Source: Aromatoleum tolulyticum
GTDB lineage: Bacteria; Pseudomonadota; Gammaproteobacteria; Burkholderiales; Rhodocyclaceae
Length of the DNA: 64,000 nt
NCBI RefSeq assembly: GCF_900156155.1
Contig: NZ_FTMD01000012.1
Location: 62,001 to 126,000 of the forward strand
Direction: 5' to 3'
Under the pieces are notes generated by a model. It searched no databases. It was given only the letters and a program-made list of their open reading frames with translations, and had not been told where the DNA came from. Position numbers and translations under genes: made by a program. Shown one piece after another: positions 8,049 to 16,268 of the stretch (its first letter is position 1; the number at the start of each line of letters is the position of its first letter).

Positions 8049-9200
8049 TCAGGGCTTCGGCTCGGCTTTGCGATTCACCAGGAATCCCTGGTCGGCGGGA
8101 AGGTCGTAGGGGCGGAATACGTCGATTTTCGAGAACCATTGGTCGACGAAGAAGATCCGTCCATCCTCATCCACTGCGATGCCGGAGGGGAGGATGTACT
8201 GGGCGGGTCCGCCCTGCTCGGAGCGGCTGCCGATGAACATCAGCAGTTCCCCTTCGGGGTCGAAGATCTGGAAGTTGCCGAATGCGGCGTCGGCAACGTA
8301 GACATTGCCGTCCTTGTCTGTTGCGATTTCCTTGGGACGGGCGAAATTGCCCAGCTGGCGGCCTACGGCACCGAAGCTGCTGTGGAAAGTTCCGTCCTCG
8401 TTGAATATCTGTATGCGGAAATTGCCGCCGTCCACGACGTAGAGGCGGCCATCCTTGCCGATGGCCATGTCGCGCGGCAGGTTGAATTCGCCGGGCCCCG
8501 AGCCGCGCTTGCCGATGTCGCGGATATGGCGGCCGGTCGCCGTTTCGAAAACGCGGATGCGGTGGTTTTCGGATTTGACGCCGCCGATGTCCACCACGTA
8601 GATGCGCTGGCCGGACGGATCGACGGTTACGCTGGAGATGCGATCGAAGAGATCGTTGCCGCCGATCTTGCGGAGGAATTTCCCGTCGCGGTTGTAGATG
8701 AAGATCATCTTGTGCGTAGCGTCCGCGACGTAAAGGCGTCCGGCGCGGTCGACGTCCAGACCCAGCGGTTTGGCAAGCTGGCCGGGTTCCTCTTCGCCGA
8801 TCGTGAAGTACTTGCCGGCCGGGACGTCGAAGACCTTCACCCTCAGTTCCGCGGTGTCGGATACGAAGACGCGTCCGCGGTGTACCGCGACGGCGTAAGG
8901 CTTGGACATGAAGTGCCCGGTGCGCTGCGCGCCGGTGACGATCCGTCTGAACGCATCGTCACTGGTGTCGCTCTCGACGTCGGCAGAATTGGTGATCGTG
9001 CGCTCGTATATGAAACGCGGTTCGTCGGGAGGGCCGGGAAATACGAGGGTGCGTTTTTTCGGCGGGCTGGCGGTGGTGTCGCCGATCTGGGCGCAGCCGC
9101 TGAACATCATGGCACTGCTGGCGGCGACCATACAGGCCAGGAGAAGCGCGCGTCTGCGCGGCGCGCGAGCGGCATCACTGCTGCGATTGAACAGATTCAT
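8049..9200 (-). CDS. NHL-repeat lipoprotein (6-bladed beta-propeller)
   Basis: 383-residue lipoprotein. An Arg-rich start and hydrophobic stretch lead to the lipobox FSGC with Cys36 as lipidation site and Ala at +2 (outer-membrane sorting). At least six NHL repeats follow, for example LGLDVDRAGRLYVADA, DMAIGKDGRLYVVDGG and EIATDKDGNVYVADA. Paralogous to the lipoprotein at 27-1118. It lies between the two tetrahaem cytochrome genes on the same strand, starting 84 bases after the first one. The ATG at 9200 is used; a TTG at 9233 is possible. A degenerate sigma-54-like site with a broken -24 GG lies at 9259-9274. It probably binds protein or polysaccharide partners at the outer membrane; no enzymatic residues can be recognised. 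Confidence 0.88.
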   Translation of the reverse strand: MNLFNRSSDAARAPRRRALLLACMVAASSAMMFSGCAQIGDTTASPPKKRTLVFPGPPDEPRFIYERTITNSADVESDTSDDAFRRIVTGAQRTGHFMSKPYAVAVHRGRVFVSDTAELRVKVFDVPAGKYFTIGEEEPGQLAKPLGLDVDRAGRLYVADATHKMIFIYNRDGKFLRKIGGNDLFDRISSVTVDPSGQRIYVVDIGGVKSENHRIRVFETATGRHIRDIGKRGSGPGEFNLPRDMAIGKDGRLYVVDGGNFRIQIFNEDGTFHSSFGAVGRQLGNFARPKEIATDKDGNVYVADAAFGNFQIFDPEGELLMFIGSRSEQGGPAQYILPSGIAVDEDGRIFFVDQWFSKIDVFRPYDLPADQGFLVNRKAEPKP

Positions 9201-9284
9201 GGGGTGGCCGGAAAGAGTGGAGGGTCTCGACAATGGTAAGGTGTGACGGAAAATCGTTAGCAGCTTCCGTGCGAGGAGGTGTCG

Positions 9285-10043
9285 CTACTTGATGTGGCAG
9301 GTCAGGCAAAGCTCGCTCGGGTTGCTTTCCGCGCGCAGGAAAAGCGGACGGACCGTGTGAGGGTCGTGGCAGCTCGCGCATTCGACGAAGGGAATTTCCA
9401 TCTGGTCCTCGGCGTCGATGCGCACGTAAAGCGGCACATCGAGGCGTCCGCGCTGAACCGAGGCGGCGTCCTTCGATACCCACCAGACGGGACGGTTGTC
9501 GATGACGCCACGGGTGGCCTGCCGGAATCCGTCGTCGAATTTCAGCTGCTTTGCGGTATTGATGAGCTTGCCTGCCCGTTGCAGGTCCTCGCGGATCTTC
9601 TTGCGCTGCTCGGGTGTCAGGGCGCCGCGATAGGGCACTGCGAACGGGTGGTCTATGCTGCCTCCGGCGATGCCGAATGCCTGTGAAGAGTCATGGCACG
9701 ACAGGCAGGCAATGGACTGGGAACCGACCGCTTCGCTGCCTTCCTTGCCCATGCGGCCGATGTCGTCGAACATCAGGAAGGTGTTGTCCTTCGGTACGGA
9801 GCTTTGCCACTTCGGCTGGGCGGCGTCGTCCTGGTTCGTGTCGCTCGGCGTATGGCAGAAGACGCAGATCTGGCGGGGGTCTACGTTCTGGGTGGTGCCG
9901 TACTGGATCAGGTTGTGCTTGCTGTTCCGCATGTCGATCCGCTGCGCTTGCGCAGGGGCAGTGCCGATCAGGGCGCTGGCGATCATCAGTGCGCTCAGCG
10001 CGGCAATGAGGCGGCAGGAGGCGAGGGGGCGCGCGGTTGGCAA
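9285..10043 (-). CDS. tetrahaem cytochrome, divergent paralogue of the OmcE-like subunit
   Basis: 252 residues from a TTG at 10043 with AAAGAG six bases upstream. No in-frame ATG precedes the signal peptide, which ends in AQA at residue 33. Haem sites are Cys60-His64, Cys113-His117, Cys222-His226 and Cys246-His250. The frame SKHNL, ICVFCHTP, CLSCHD, DHP, CASCHDPH and C-terminal CLTCHIK matches the OmcE-like protein at 6918-7754. The HTPH His is replaced (HTPSD), leaving only three distal His (43, 132, 229) for four haems. One haem may therefore be five-coordinate or differently ligated. The linker is richer in charged residues than in the paralogue. It may be a minor filament component, an adaptor, or a soluble donor. 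Confidence 0.87.
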   Translation of the reverse strand: MPTARPLASCRLIAALSALMIASALIGTAPAQAQRIDMRNSKHNLIQYGTTQNVDPRQICVFCHTPSDTNQDDAAQPKWQSSVPKDNTFLMFDDIGRMGKEGSEAVGSQSIACLSCHDSSQAFGIAGGSIDHPFAVPYRGALTPEQRKKIREDLQRAGKLINTAKQLKFDDGFRQATRGVIDNRPVWWVSKDAASVQRGRLDVPLYVRIDAEDQMEIPFVECASCHDPHTVRPLFLRAESNPSELCLTCHIK

Positions 10044-10120
10044 TTGTCGCTCTTTTACGTCGTCCGTTTTTCCAAACAGTGGAACCTCGTTCTCAAGTTC
10101 GGGATCCGATTCGGGCAGCC

Positions 10121-10423
10121 CTAGCGGGACTGCGAAACCATGTATTCGACAGCGGCTCGAACCTGGCTGTCGGCGAGACCGGGATTGCCGCCCTTGGGCG
10201 GCATGCCGCCCTTGCCGCGGAGTGCCGACTGTTGCAGGGCCTCGAGTCCTGCCGGGAGGCGGGGGGCCCACGCGTTGCGGTCGCCGAGAATCGGGGCGCC
10301 AGCCACCCCGGTTGCATGACAGGCGCGGCAAATTTGAGTATAAACCGCCTTGCCGTCGGTGGCCGATACTTCGGTTGCCAGGACAAGGAATGCCAGGCCG
10401 ACCGGTGCAAGAATGTATTTCAT
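10121..10423 (-). CDS. monohaem cytochrome c (c5-like)
   Basis: 100 residues with a signal peptide to about residue 21 (VSAT), one haem site at Cys32-His36 (CRACH), and a later GGMPPKGG that carries the likely axial Met. Order and length fit small class I c5/c-551-type periplasmic cytochromes. First gene of the minus-strand series, 77 bases upstream of the divergent tetrahaem gene and 55 bases downstream of the predicted start of a near-consensus sigma-54 promoter. It probably shuttles electrons between inner-membrane donors and the multihaem proteins. Confidence 0.88.
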   Translation of the reverse strand: MKYILAPVGLAFLVLATEVSATDGKAVYTQICRACHATGVAGAPILGDRNAWAPRLPAGLEALQQSALRGKGGMPPKGGNPGLADSQVRAAVEYMVSQSR

Positions 10424-10488
10424 TTTGGTCCCGTCGATGAATCGCGAAGCTGGCCCGAGGCGGTAAGCATGGTTGGATCGGTAACCGA

Positions 10489-10504
10489 AGCAACCGACAT
10501 GCCA
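10489..10504 (-). promoter_or_regulatory. sigma-54 promoter, near consensus
   Basis: The minus strand reads TGGCATGTCGGTTGCT, 11 of 12 consensus positions with GG-N10-GC spacing. It drives the minus-strand cytochrome series with a leader of about 55 bases. It lies 16 bases from an oppositely oriented sigma-54-like site. The palindrome TCGGTAACCGA (10479-10489) overlaps its downstream edge. Confidence 0.7.
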
Positions 10505-10519
10505 GTAGTGCGCATCGGC

Positions 10520-10535
10520 CGGTTCGGTTCTTGCA
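10520..10535 (+). promoter_or_regulatory. sigma-54-like promoter for the di/trihaem pair
   Basis: The plus strand reads CGGTTCGGTTCTTGCA, 9 of 12 consensus positions with a perfect TTGCA -12 element and GG-N10-GC spacing. Its start would give a leader of about 23 bases to the gene at 10570, leaving room for AGGGG as ribosome binding site. Confidence 0.5.
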
Positions 10536-10569
10536 TCAAGGCTGCAGTTTTTCGACTCAGGGGTATCTT

Positions 10570-11424
10570 GTGAATCACAACAAGCAATTCACGCAGGTCC
10601 TGCGCGCATGCGCTATCGGTTTCGGTGTGGCGCTGAGCTTCGGCGCCAGCGGCAGCACGATCAAGGCCGACGTGCTTTATCACGAATACTGTTCGGTGTG
10701 TCATGGCGATCGCGGCGACGGGAACTCCCGTGCCATGAAAAGCCTGAATCCGCCGCCCAGGGACCTGACGAAGGCGGGCGCTGCCCTGCCGCGTGACTAC
10801 ATCCTGCACGTGATTACCCATGGCAAGCCGAATACGGCGATGGTGGGTTACAAGTCCCGCCTGAATGCCGAGCAGCTCGCCGCGCTGGCCGATTACGTGC
10901 ATAACGATATCGTGAATCGTGGGGCGGCCATCTCCGCCGGCATGATCAAGGGCATTTCCGGTACGTCGGGAACGACTGGTGGCGGTTCGGCCCCGGCGGT
11001 GCCCGCTGCGGGTGGCGGAAGCGCCCCCGTTCCCCCGATCGCAGCTCCCATTCCGCCCGTGAAGCCGGTGGCGCCCGAGGAGCGTGCGGACATGGCTGCG
11101 CCGTATCCGTCGGGACTGAAGGGTGAAGCCGCAAAGGGTAAGGAGTTCTACGAGAAGAATTGTGCCGAATGCCACGGGGTGAAGGGGGACGGCCAAGGTC
11201 CGCGTGCCTACTTCATTCGTCCGGTGCCGCGAGATTTCCTCCATGAGCGTTCCCGTCTGACGCTGAACCGTCCGGCGATCTACGCCGCCGTCTTCTTCGG
11301 ACGAAATGGTACCGAGATGCCTGCCTGGAGCAAGGTGCTGACCGAGCAGGAAATTGCCAATGTCTCCGAATACGTATTTCAGACCTTCATCCGTTCGGGT
11401 GACAAGGCAGCCAAGGCGAAATGA
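10570..11424 (+). CDS. dihaem cytochrome c
   Basis: 284 residues from a GTG at 10570 with AGGGG seven bases upstream; signal peptide to about residue 33. Two class I cytochrome c domains are joined by a Gly/Pro/Ala linker (about residues 120-165). Haem sites are Cys41-His45 (CSVCHGDRGDG) and Cys198-His202 (CAECHGVKGDG). Each domain has a PPPRDL/PVPRDF motif and a likely Met ligand (NTAM, GTEMPAW). The two halves are clearly an internal duplication. It overlaps the next cytochrome gene by 4 bases. It probably receives or donates periplasmic electrons; the redox partner is unknown. Confidence 0.88.
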   Translation: MNHNKQFTQVLRACAIGFGVALSFGASGSTIKADVLYHEYCSVCHGDRGDGNSRAMKSLNPPPRDLTKAGAALPRDYILHVITHGKPNTAMVGYKSRLNAEQLAALADYVHNDIVNRGAAISAGMIKGISGTSGTTGGGSAPAVPAAGGGSAPVPPIAAPIPPVKPVAPEERADMAAPYPSGLKGEAAKGKEFYEKNCAECHGVKGDGQGPRAYFIRPVPRDFLHERSRLTLNRPAIYAAVFFGRNGTEMPAWSKVLTEQEIANVSEYVFQTFIRSGDKAAKAK

Positions 11425-12428
11425 GTCGTAGTATCTGGGTGGGAGGGCTGGTCGCGGCGTTGTGTGCGATCCAGCCCGCTGCTCCGGCGATCGCCGCCGA
11501 TGCAGGCAATGACAGTGCCCGGCACGAGGCCGGGCGCAAGGTCTACAATTTCCGCTGCTATTTTTGTCACGGTTATTCCGGCGATGCGAAGACCCTCGCA
11601 GCGACCTACCTGACCCCGAAGCCGCGCGACTTCACGAAAGACGTGGAGCAGTCGATCGGGAGGGAGCAGATGATTGCCGCCGTGCGCGACGGCAAGCCCG
11701 GTACCGCAATGAAGGGGTTCAAGGGAATCATCTCCGAGAGCGATATCGAGAAGGTGGTCGATTTCGTGCGCCTTGAGTTCATTCGCAACAAGGCGGTGAA
11801 CACGCGCTATCACACGCCGGAGAATGGCTGGCCGAACCATGAACGAAACAGGCTTGCCTTCCCTTTTGCGACAGGCCAGATACCGCTCGATCGCTCGTGG
11901 GAGGTGCTCAGCCCGTCCGAACAGAAGGGCAAGCGGCTGTTCCTGACGACATGCATCTCGTGCCACGATCATGCCCGGACCGAGGATCCCGGCCCGGTGT
12001 GGGGCGGGCGTCCATTGTCCTATCCGCGCAATCATTTCGACCCGGGTGATTTTTCGGCGCCGCCGCCGACCAGGGCGGATGCCATCGCCAGTGCCAGCCC
12101 GTATGCATTGCACGACGTGGTGCCGAAGGTGTCGGGCTTGTCGCCCACGGAAAGACGGGGTGAAACGCTGTTTCAGGCGAATTGCGCGTTCTGCCATGGT
12201 GCGACGGGTACCGGACGGAACTGGATCGGAAGCTTCATGGAGCCGCATCCGCGTGACCTGACCGACTCGAAGTTCATGCAGAACATGACGCGTCAGCGTC
12301 TGGCGCACACAATCCGCGAAGGCTTGCCGAATACGTCGATGCCCGCATGGAAATCGGTACTCAAGGACGACGAGATCCAGGCGATCATTGCCTACGTGTC
12401 GCGTGTCTTTCACCCGGTGAAGCAGTAA
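11421..12428 (+). CDS. trihaem cytochrome c (three class I domains)
   Basis: 335 residues with a signal peptide ending AIAA near residue 26. Haem sites are Cys46-His50 (CYFCH), Cys178-His182 (CISCH) and Cys255-His259 (CAFCH). The first and third domains share the PKPRDF/PHPRDL and GTAM/TSMPAW signatures of the preceding dihaem protein, so both genes belong to one family. The middle domain has extra His residues around CISCHDHA. The start overlaps the previous stop (ATGA), so the two proteins are probably made in a fixed ratio. Last gene of the plus-strand pair; it converges on the TPR membrane protein gene. Confidence 0.87.
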   Translation: MSRSIWVGGLVAALCAIQPAAPAIAADAGNDSARHEAGRKVYNFRCYFCHGYSGDAKTLAATYLTPKPRDFTKDVEQSIGREQMIAAVRDGKPGTAMKGFKGIISESDIEKVVDFVRLEFIRNKAVNTRYHTPENGWPNHERNRLAFPFATGQIPLDRSWEVLSPSEQKGKRLFLTTCISCHDHARTEDPGPVWGGRPLSYPRNHFDPGDFSAPPPTRADAIASASPYALHDVVPKVSGLSPTERRGETLFQANCAFCHGATGTGRNWIGSFMEPHPRDLTDSKFMQNMTRQRLAHTIREGLPNTSMPAWKSVLKDDEIQAIIAYVSRVFHPVKQ

Positions 12429-12450
12429 TTTCCCGAAACCGGACTGCCGG

Positions 12451-12482
12451 ACTGTCAACGCAATTCGGCTGTCCGGGCTGTC
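12451..12482. terminator. hairpin between convergent genes
   Basis: GGACTGCCGGAC pairs imperfectly with GTCCGGGCTGTCC (one mismatch, one bulge) in the 58-base gap between the convergent trihaem cytochrome and TPR genes. There is no long T-run, so it is a weak call. Confidence 0.35.
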
Positions 12483-12486
12483 CTTC

Positions 12487-14595
12487 CTAACGCGCCGCGT
12501 TTGTCTCGAGCGCTTCGATGATTTGGGCGGCGCGCATCTCGGCTGGATCGAGCGCAAGGGATCGTCGGGCGGCGTTCAGTGCTTCTGTGTGCCGCCCGAG
12601 TTTCATCAGGGTTTCCGCTCGGCCGTAGTGCGCGCGCGCATTGTCCGGCATCGCGGTTGCGGCGGAGTCGAAGTCGGCAAGTGCCGCGTCGAGTCTACCG
12701 CTGCGCAAGTATGCAAAAGCGCGGTGCAGGAGGGCCGTAACGAGCGCGGGCTCCATGCGCAGTGCGCGGCCAAAGGCTTCAATGGCTTCGTCGTAGCGGC
12801 CGAGTCGGCCGTATGCGGCGCCGAGAAGGTCGAAGTATTCGGCCGTCGCGATGGCCGGGTCGCGTCCGCGTGCGCCTTCGAGCGCCGTGACCGTAGCGTC
12901 GGGGCGTCCCGCGGCGAAGTACACATCGGCGAGTTCGCGGAGCGGGAGAGGGGTGCGGGCGTTCAGCTGGTTTGCAGCAGTCAACCATCGTATCGCTTCG
13001 TCGTATCTGCCGGCTGCAGCGTGGAGGGCTCCCAGGGCGTAGGGGCCGCGATAGTCGTCCGGTTCCAGTTCGATGAATCGTCGGTAGTCCGCTTCGGCTG
13101 CGACAAAGTTGCCAAGTTTGCGGTGACTGGAGCCGCGATTGAGGTGGGCGATCGCGCGATTGGGCTCAAGGCTCAATGCGCGGGTGTAGGCGGCGATGGC
13201 TTCGAGGCTGCGGTCCTGGTCCTCGTAGGCAGTGGCGAGATTCGTCCACGCTCGCGGTACGCCCGGCGCGTGGTGTACAGCATGCTCGTAAAGGGTAACG
13301 GGGGTTCGCCAAGTGGGGATCCGGTAAAGCGTAGCGGTGAAGAGGCCGGTCGTGAGCAGGCCGGCCAAACCGACTGCTGCGACGCGAAGTCGCCGTTCCG
13401 CGAGTTTCATCAGTCCCAGGCCCGCCAGCCCGGCGAGCCCTGCCGAGGGCAGGTACATCCGGTGTTCGAACACGATTTCCAGCGCTATGACGCTGCTTTC
13501 GACTGCCAGCGTGGCGGGCACCCAGAGCACGAGGAAGCCGACGGCCGGAAAGCGGCTGCGCAGCGCGAGCCAGATTCCGGAAACGATCCAGATCAGGATT
13601 CCGGCCAGTGCCAGCGGTGTCGTCCAGGGGGTCCATAGGTTCGTCGATAACGCGAACTCATGCTCGATCGAAAATCGCTCCGGTAGTGGCATGAGCATCT
13701 GGCCAAGGTGGAAGAAGATCACCCTGGGTTGCGTGAGGAGTCGCTCCGACAGGGTGAAGTCCCTGTGGGCGTAGCCCGGCACGACATAGTTCCAGACCGG
13801 CCCCTGAAATACCGCAAGATCAAGGATGAGGTAGATGACGATTACGATCGGGAGGGCGAGGATCGCCATGTCCGCGCGGGAGCGGATTCTTTCGCCGGGG
13901 TCTCTGCACAGCGTGTATTCGGCGAGCAGGATCAGTGCCGGCAGGATGTATGCATTTTCCTTGGAAAACCATGCAGCGACTGCTGCAAGTATCGCGACCG
14001 GATACCAGAGGCCGTGACGTCCGGTCAGCCTGCCTCTTACATACGCGATCACGGTGATCAGCATGAATAGCGCGACCATGGAGGCCATGCGCTGGACAAC
14101 GTAGGTTACCGCCTGCACCTGGATCGGGTGTATGGCCCAGATCGCGGTCGCGGCGGAGGCGAAGATCCATGAAGTGAGTGGGGGGGCGCCGCTGCGCTGG
14201 AATGCCAGCAGGAGGAGCGCAAGCGTTGCAACCGCGGTCGCCGCGTGGATGATGATGTTCGTGACCAGGAAAGGTGCGGGGCTGCCGTTTCCGCGCCACC
14301 AGTCGATCGCGAAGCTTACGTTGGGAAGGACGCGCTGGGGGAGCAGGCCGTCCCGCGCGGCGCGGATGATGGCGTCGATGTCCGGGTCGGTCATGTGTAC
14401 CGGTCCGTGCCGTACGATGTTGGCAGCGTCGTCGAAATGGAAGCTGTTCTGCGGGGCGGCGTGGTAGGCGAGCGCGATCAGGATGATCAGGGCGGCAACC
14501 AGCCCGGTCCGGAGCAGCCAATGAGGGTGCTCGCGGCCAGCGGCAAGGGGGGCAGAGGTCTGGTTCATCGAGCTGTTGCGGTCGGCATTTCTCAC
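12487..14595 (-). CDS. TMTC-like GT-C membrane protein with TPR tail (copy 3)
   Basis: 702 residues. Membrane segments fill residues 30-430 and about seven TPR units fill 440-690. The first outside loop carries FHFDD (Asp55-Asp56), the paired acids of GT-C enzymes. Then follow PNVSFAIDWW, HPIQVQAVTYVVQRM (from residue 156), FSKENAYILP and FEHRMYLP. These match the TMTC O-mannosyltransferase layout (DD motif, HP-H/Q-x-x-AV-R motif, KE motif, TPRs). It would transfer a sugar from a polyprenyl-phosphate donor to exported protein or glycan. The GTG at 14595 overlaps the previous stop; an ATG lies at 14568, and neither has a good ribosome site. Third of three paralogues transcribed together. Acceptor unknown. 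Confidence 0.8.
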   Translation of the reverse strand: MRNADRNSSMNQTSAPLAAGREHPHWLLRTGLVAALIILIALAYHAAPQNSFHFDDAANIVRHGPVHMTDPDIDAIIRAARDGLLPQRVLPNVSFAIDWWRGNGSPAPFLVTNIIIHAATAVATLALLLLAFQRSGAPPLTSWIFASAATAIWAIHPIQVQAVTYVVQRMASMVALFMLITVIAYVRGRLTGRHGLWYPVAILAAVAAWFSKENAYILPALILLAEYTLCRDPGERIRSRADMAILALPIVIVIYLILDLAVFQGPVWNYVVPGYAHRDFTLSERLLTQPRVIFFHLGQMLMPLPERFSIEHEFALSTNLWTPWTTPLALAGILIWIVSGIWLALRSRFPAVGFLVLWVPATLAVESSVIALEIVFEHRMYLPSAGLAGLAGLGLMKLAERRLRVAAVGLAGLLTTGLFTATLYRIPTWRTPVTLYEHAVHHAPGVPRAWTNLATAYEDQDRSLEAIAAYTRALSLEPNRAIAHLNRGSSHRKLGNFVAAEADYRRFIELEPDDYRGPYALGALHAAAGRYDEAIRWLTAANQLNARTPLPLRELADVYFAAGRPDATVTALEGARGRDPAIATAEYFDLLGAAYGRLGRYDEAIEAFGRALRMEPALVTALLHRAFAYLRSGRLDAALADFDSAATAMPDNARAHYGRAETLMKLGRHTEALNAARRSLALDPAEMRAAQIIEALETNAAR

Positions 14596-16268
14596 CGGGT
14601 GCAGTCGGGGGTGACGCCCAGGGCGCAGGCGCGACGTCGAGCGGTTCGGGCCTCGAGCGGCCGTCCGGTGCGTTCGTACAGTTCCCCGAGGTAATGTTGG
14701 GCGGCCGCTTCGCGCGACGAGATGGAGATCGCATGCTTCAGGTCCGTCTCGGCGCCCGGGATATCCCCCTGCAGGTAGCGCGCGACGCCGCGATTGGTCC
14801 AGGGCGCGGCGTACCGGTCATTTAGCGCAATGGCGCGATCGAATGCAGCCAGCGCTCGTTCGTAGCGCTCCTGCGTCAGCAGTTCACCGCGGCGCTGACC
14901 GAGATTTGCGATACCGAAAAGGTTCCATGCGCGGGCCGATCCGGGGGCGAGCCGGACTGCCTGTTCATACAGGCTTGCCTCGGTGCGCCATTGCGGAATT
15001 CGTTCGCTGGTCGACCACAGGGCAAACCCCGTTGCAAGGAGGTAGATGGCCCAGACGCCGGCGGCGCGAAGGGCCGGTCCGCGGGACGCATGCAGGAGCC
15101 CGATCGCGGCGAGTCCGGCAAAACCGACAGCGGGCATGTACATGCGGTGCTCGAACACCATCTCGAGCGGGACGAACGAGCTTTCGATGAATAGCGTGAC
15201 CGGAACCCAGAGAAAGAAGAAGCCGACGCGGCGGGTGCCCTGGCGGGTTGCGAACCATGCTCCGGCGCCGCTCCAGGCAAGGATGACGGCCATCGGAAGC
15301 CAGAAGTGCCATGAGCCGGCAGAACGAACGATCTCGACGTCGTGTTCGAGCGAGAACCGGTCGGGCAGGGGCCAGAGGATCTGCGAAACGTGAAAGAGCA
15401 CGACCTTGGGTTGCGTGAGCAGGCGTTCGCTCAGGGTAAAGCTGCGGCCTTCGTAGCCGCTCAGTGCCCATCGACTGACCGGGCCGCCCAGCAGCATGTC
15501 TGCCAGGAGGCCGATTACTGCGATTGCTGGGATTGCGAGCAGCAGGCGGTCGCGCGGGCGCCGGATGAGGGATGTTCCGTTGCGGACGATAAGGAGTTCG
15601 GCAAGGAGGATCAGGAATGGCGTGATCCAGGCGTTTTCCTTGGACAAGGCGGCGAGTGTCAGGCTGATCGCAGACAGTGTTCCCCAGAGGGCTGCGTTGC
15701 CGCCCTTCGATATACGTGCCTTGAGGTAGGTCCAGATGCACAACACGGTAAACAGTGTCGCCAGCTCGGTCATGCGTTGAACGGCGTAGCTTACGGCCTG
15801 GACATGGATCGGCTGTGCCGACCACCACAGGGCTGCCGCCGCGCAGGAGATGACTGCCATTGTGGTCGGGCGCGTCGAGTGCGCAAGTGCGCGCAGCAGG
15901 AGAGCGAAGATCGCCCAGGCCGCGAGTACGTGGATGATCAGGTTGGTGGTCAGAAAGGCGCCCGGCGCGCCTCCTCCGCGCCACCAGTCCACCGCGAAGC
16001 TGAGTGACGCGACCGGGCGGCGAGGAAGAAAGGCGCCCCGGACGGCCTCGAGCAGTCCGTCGAGGCCGAACCGCTTCATGTGCAGCGATGCGTTGTCGAC
16101 GATGTTGGGCCAGTCGTCGAAGTGGAATGCATTCTGGTCTACCCCGTGATAGGCGAGGGCCGTGGCGATGGCGAGGACGAGTGCCGCTAACGCAGCCTGC
16201 AGCAGCTGCGAACCGGTGCCGGCGGGGATGTCGGACGTTTGCTGAAGGGAAAAGAATCGTGTGATCAT
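14592..16268 (-). CDS. TMTC-like GT-C membrane protein with TPR tail (copy 2)
   Basis: 558 residues starting MITRFF, with the ATG overlapping the upstream stop (ATGA). It has the same architecture as its neighbours: TM1 at 22-42, FHFDD with Asp51-Asp52, SLSFAVDWWRG, QPIHVQAVSYAVQRMTE, SKENAWITP, TQPKVVLFHVSQILWPLP and FEHRMYMP. About three TPRs follow from residue 435, fewer than in copy 3. It ends GVTPDCTR, similar to the end of copy 1, so copies 1 and 2 are the closest pair. The first His of the HP-type motif is Gln here. Role as inferred for the group: membrane glycosyltransferase using a lipid-linked sugar. Confidence 0.82.
   Translation of the reverse strand: MITRFFSLQQTSDIPAGTGSQLLQAALAALVLAIATALAYHGVDQNAFHFDDWPNIVDNASLHMKRFGLDGLLEAVRGAFLPRRPVASLSFAVDWWRGGGAPGAFLTTNLIIHVLAAWAIFALLLRALAHSTRPTTMAVISCAAAALWWSAQPIHVQAVSYAVQRMTELATLFTVLCIWTYLKARISKGGNAALWGTLSAISLTLAALSKENAWITPFLILLAELLIVRNGTSLIRRPRDRLLLAIPAIAVIGLLADMLLGGPVSRWALSGYEGRSFTLSERLLTQPKVVLFHVSQILWPLPDRFSLEHDVEIVRSAGSWHFWLPMAVILAWSGAGAWFATRQGTRRVGFFFLWVPVTLFIESSFVPLEMVFEHRMYMPAVGFAGLAAIGLLHASRGPALRAAGVWAIYLLATGFALWSTSERIPQWRTEASLYEQAVRLAPGSARAWNLFGIANLGQRRGELLTQERYERALAAFDRAIALNDRYAAPWTNRGVARYLQGDIPGAETDLKHAISISSREAAAQHYLGELYERTGRPLEARTARRRACALGVTPDCTR

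Noticed and set aside
8139-9239. Long plus-strand reading frame opposite the NHL lipoprotein gene
   Set aside because: It mirrors a clear NHL lipoprotein on the other strand, has no family motif, and is explained by high-GC codon bias.
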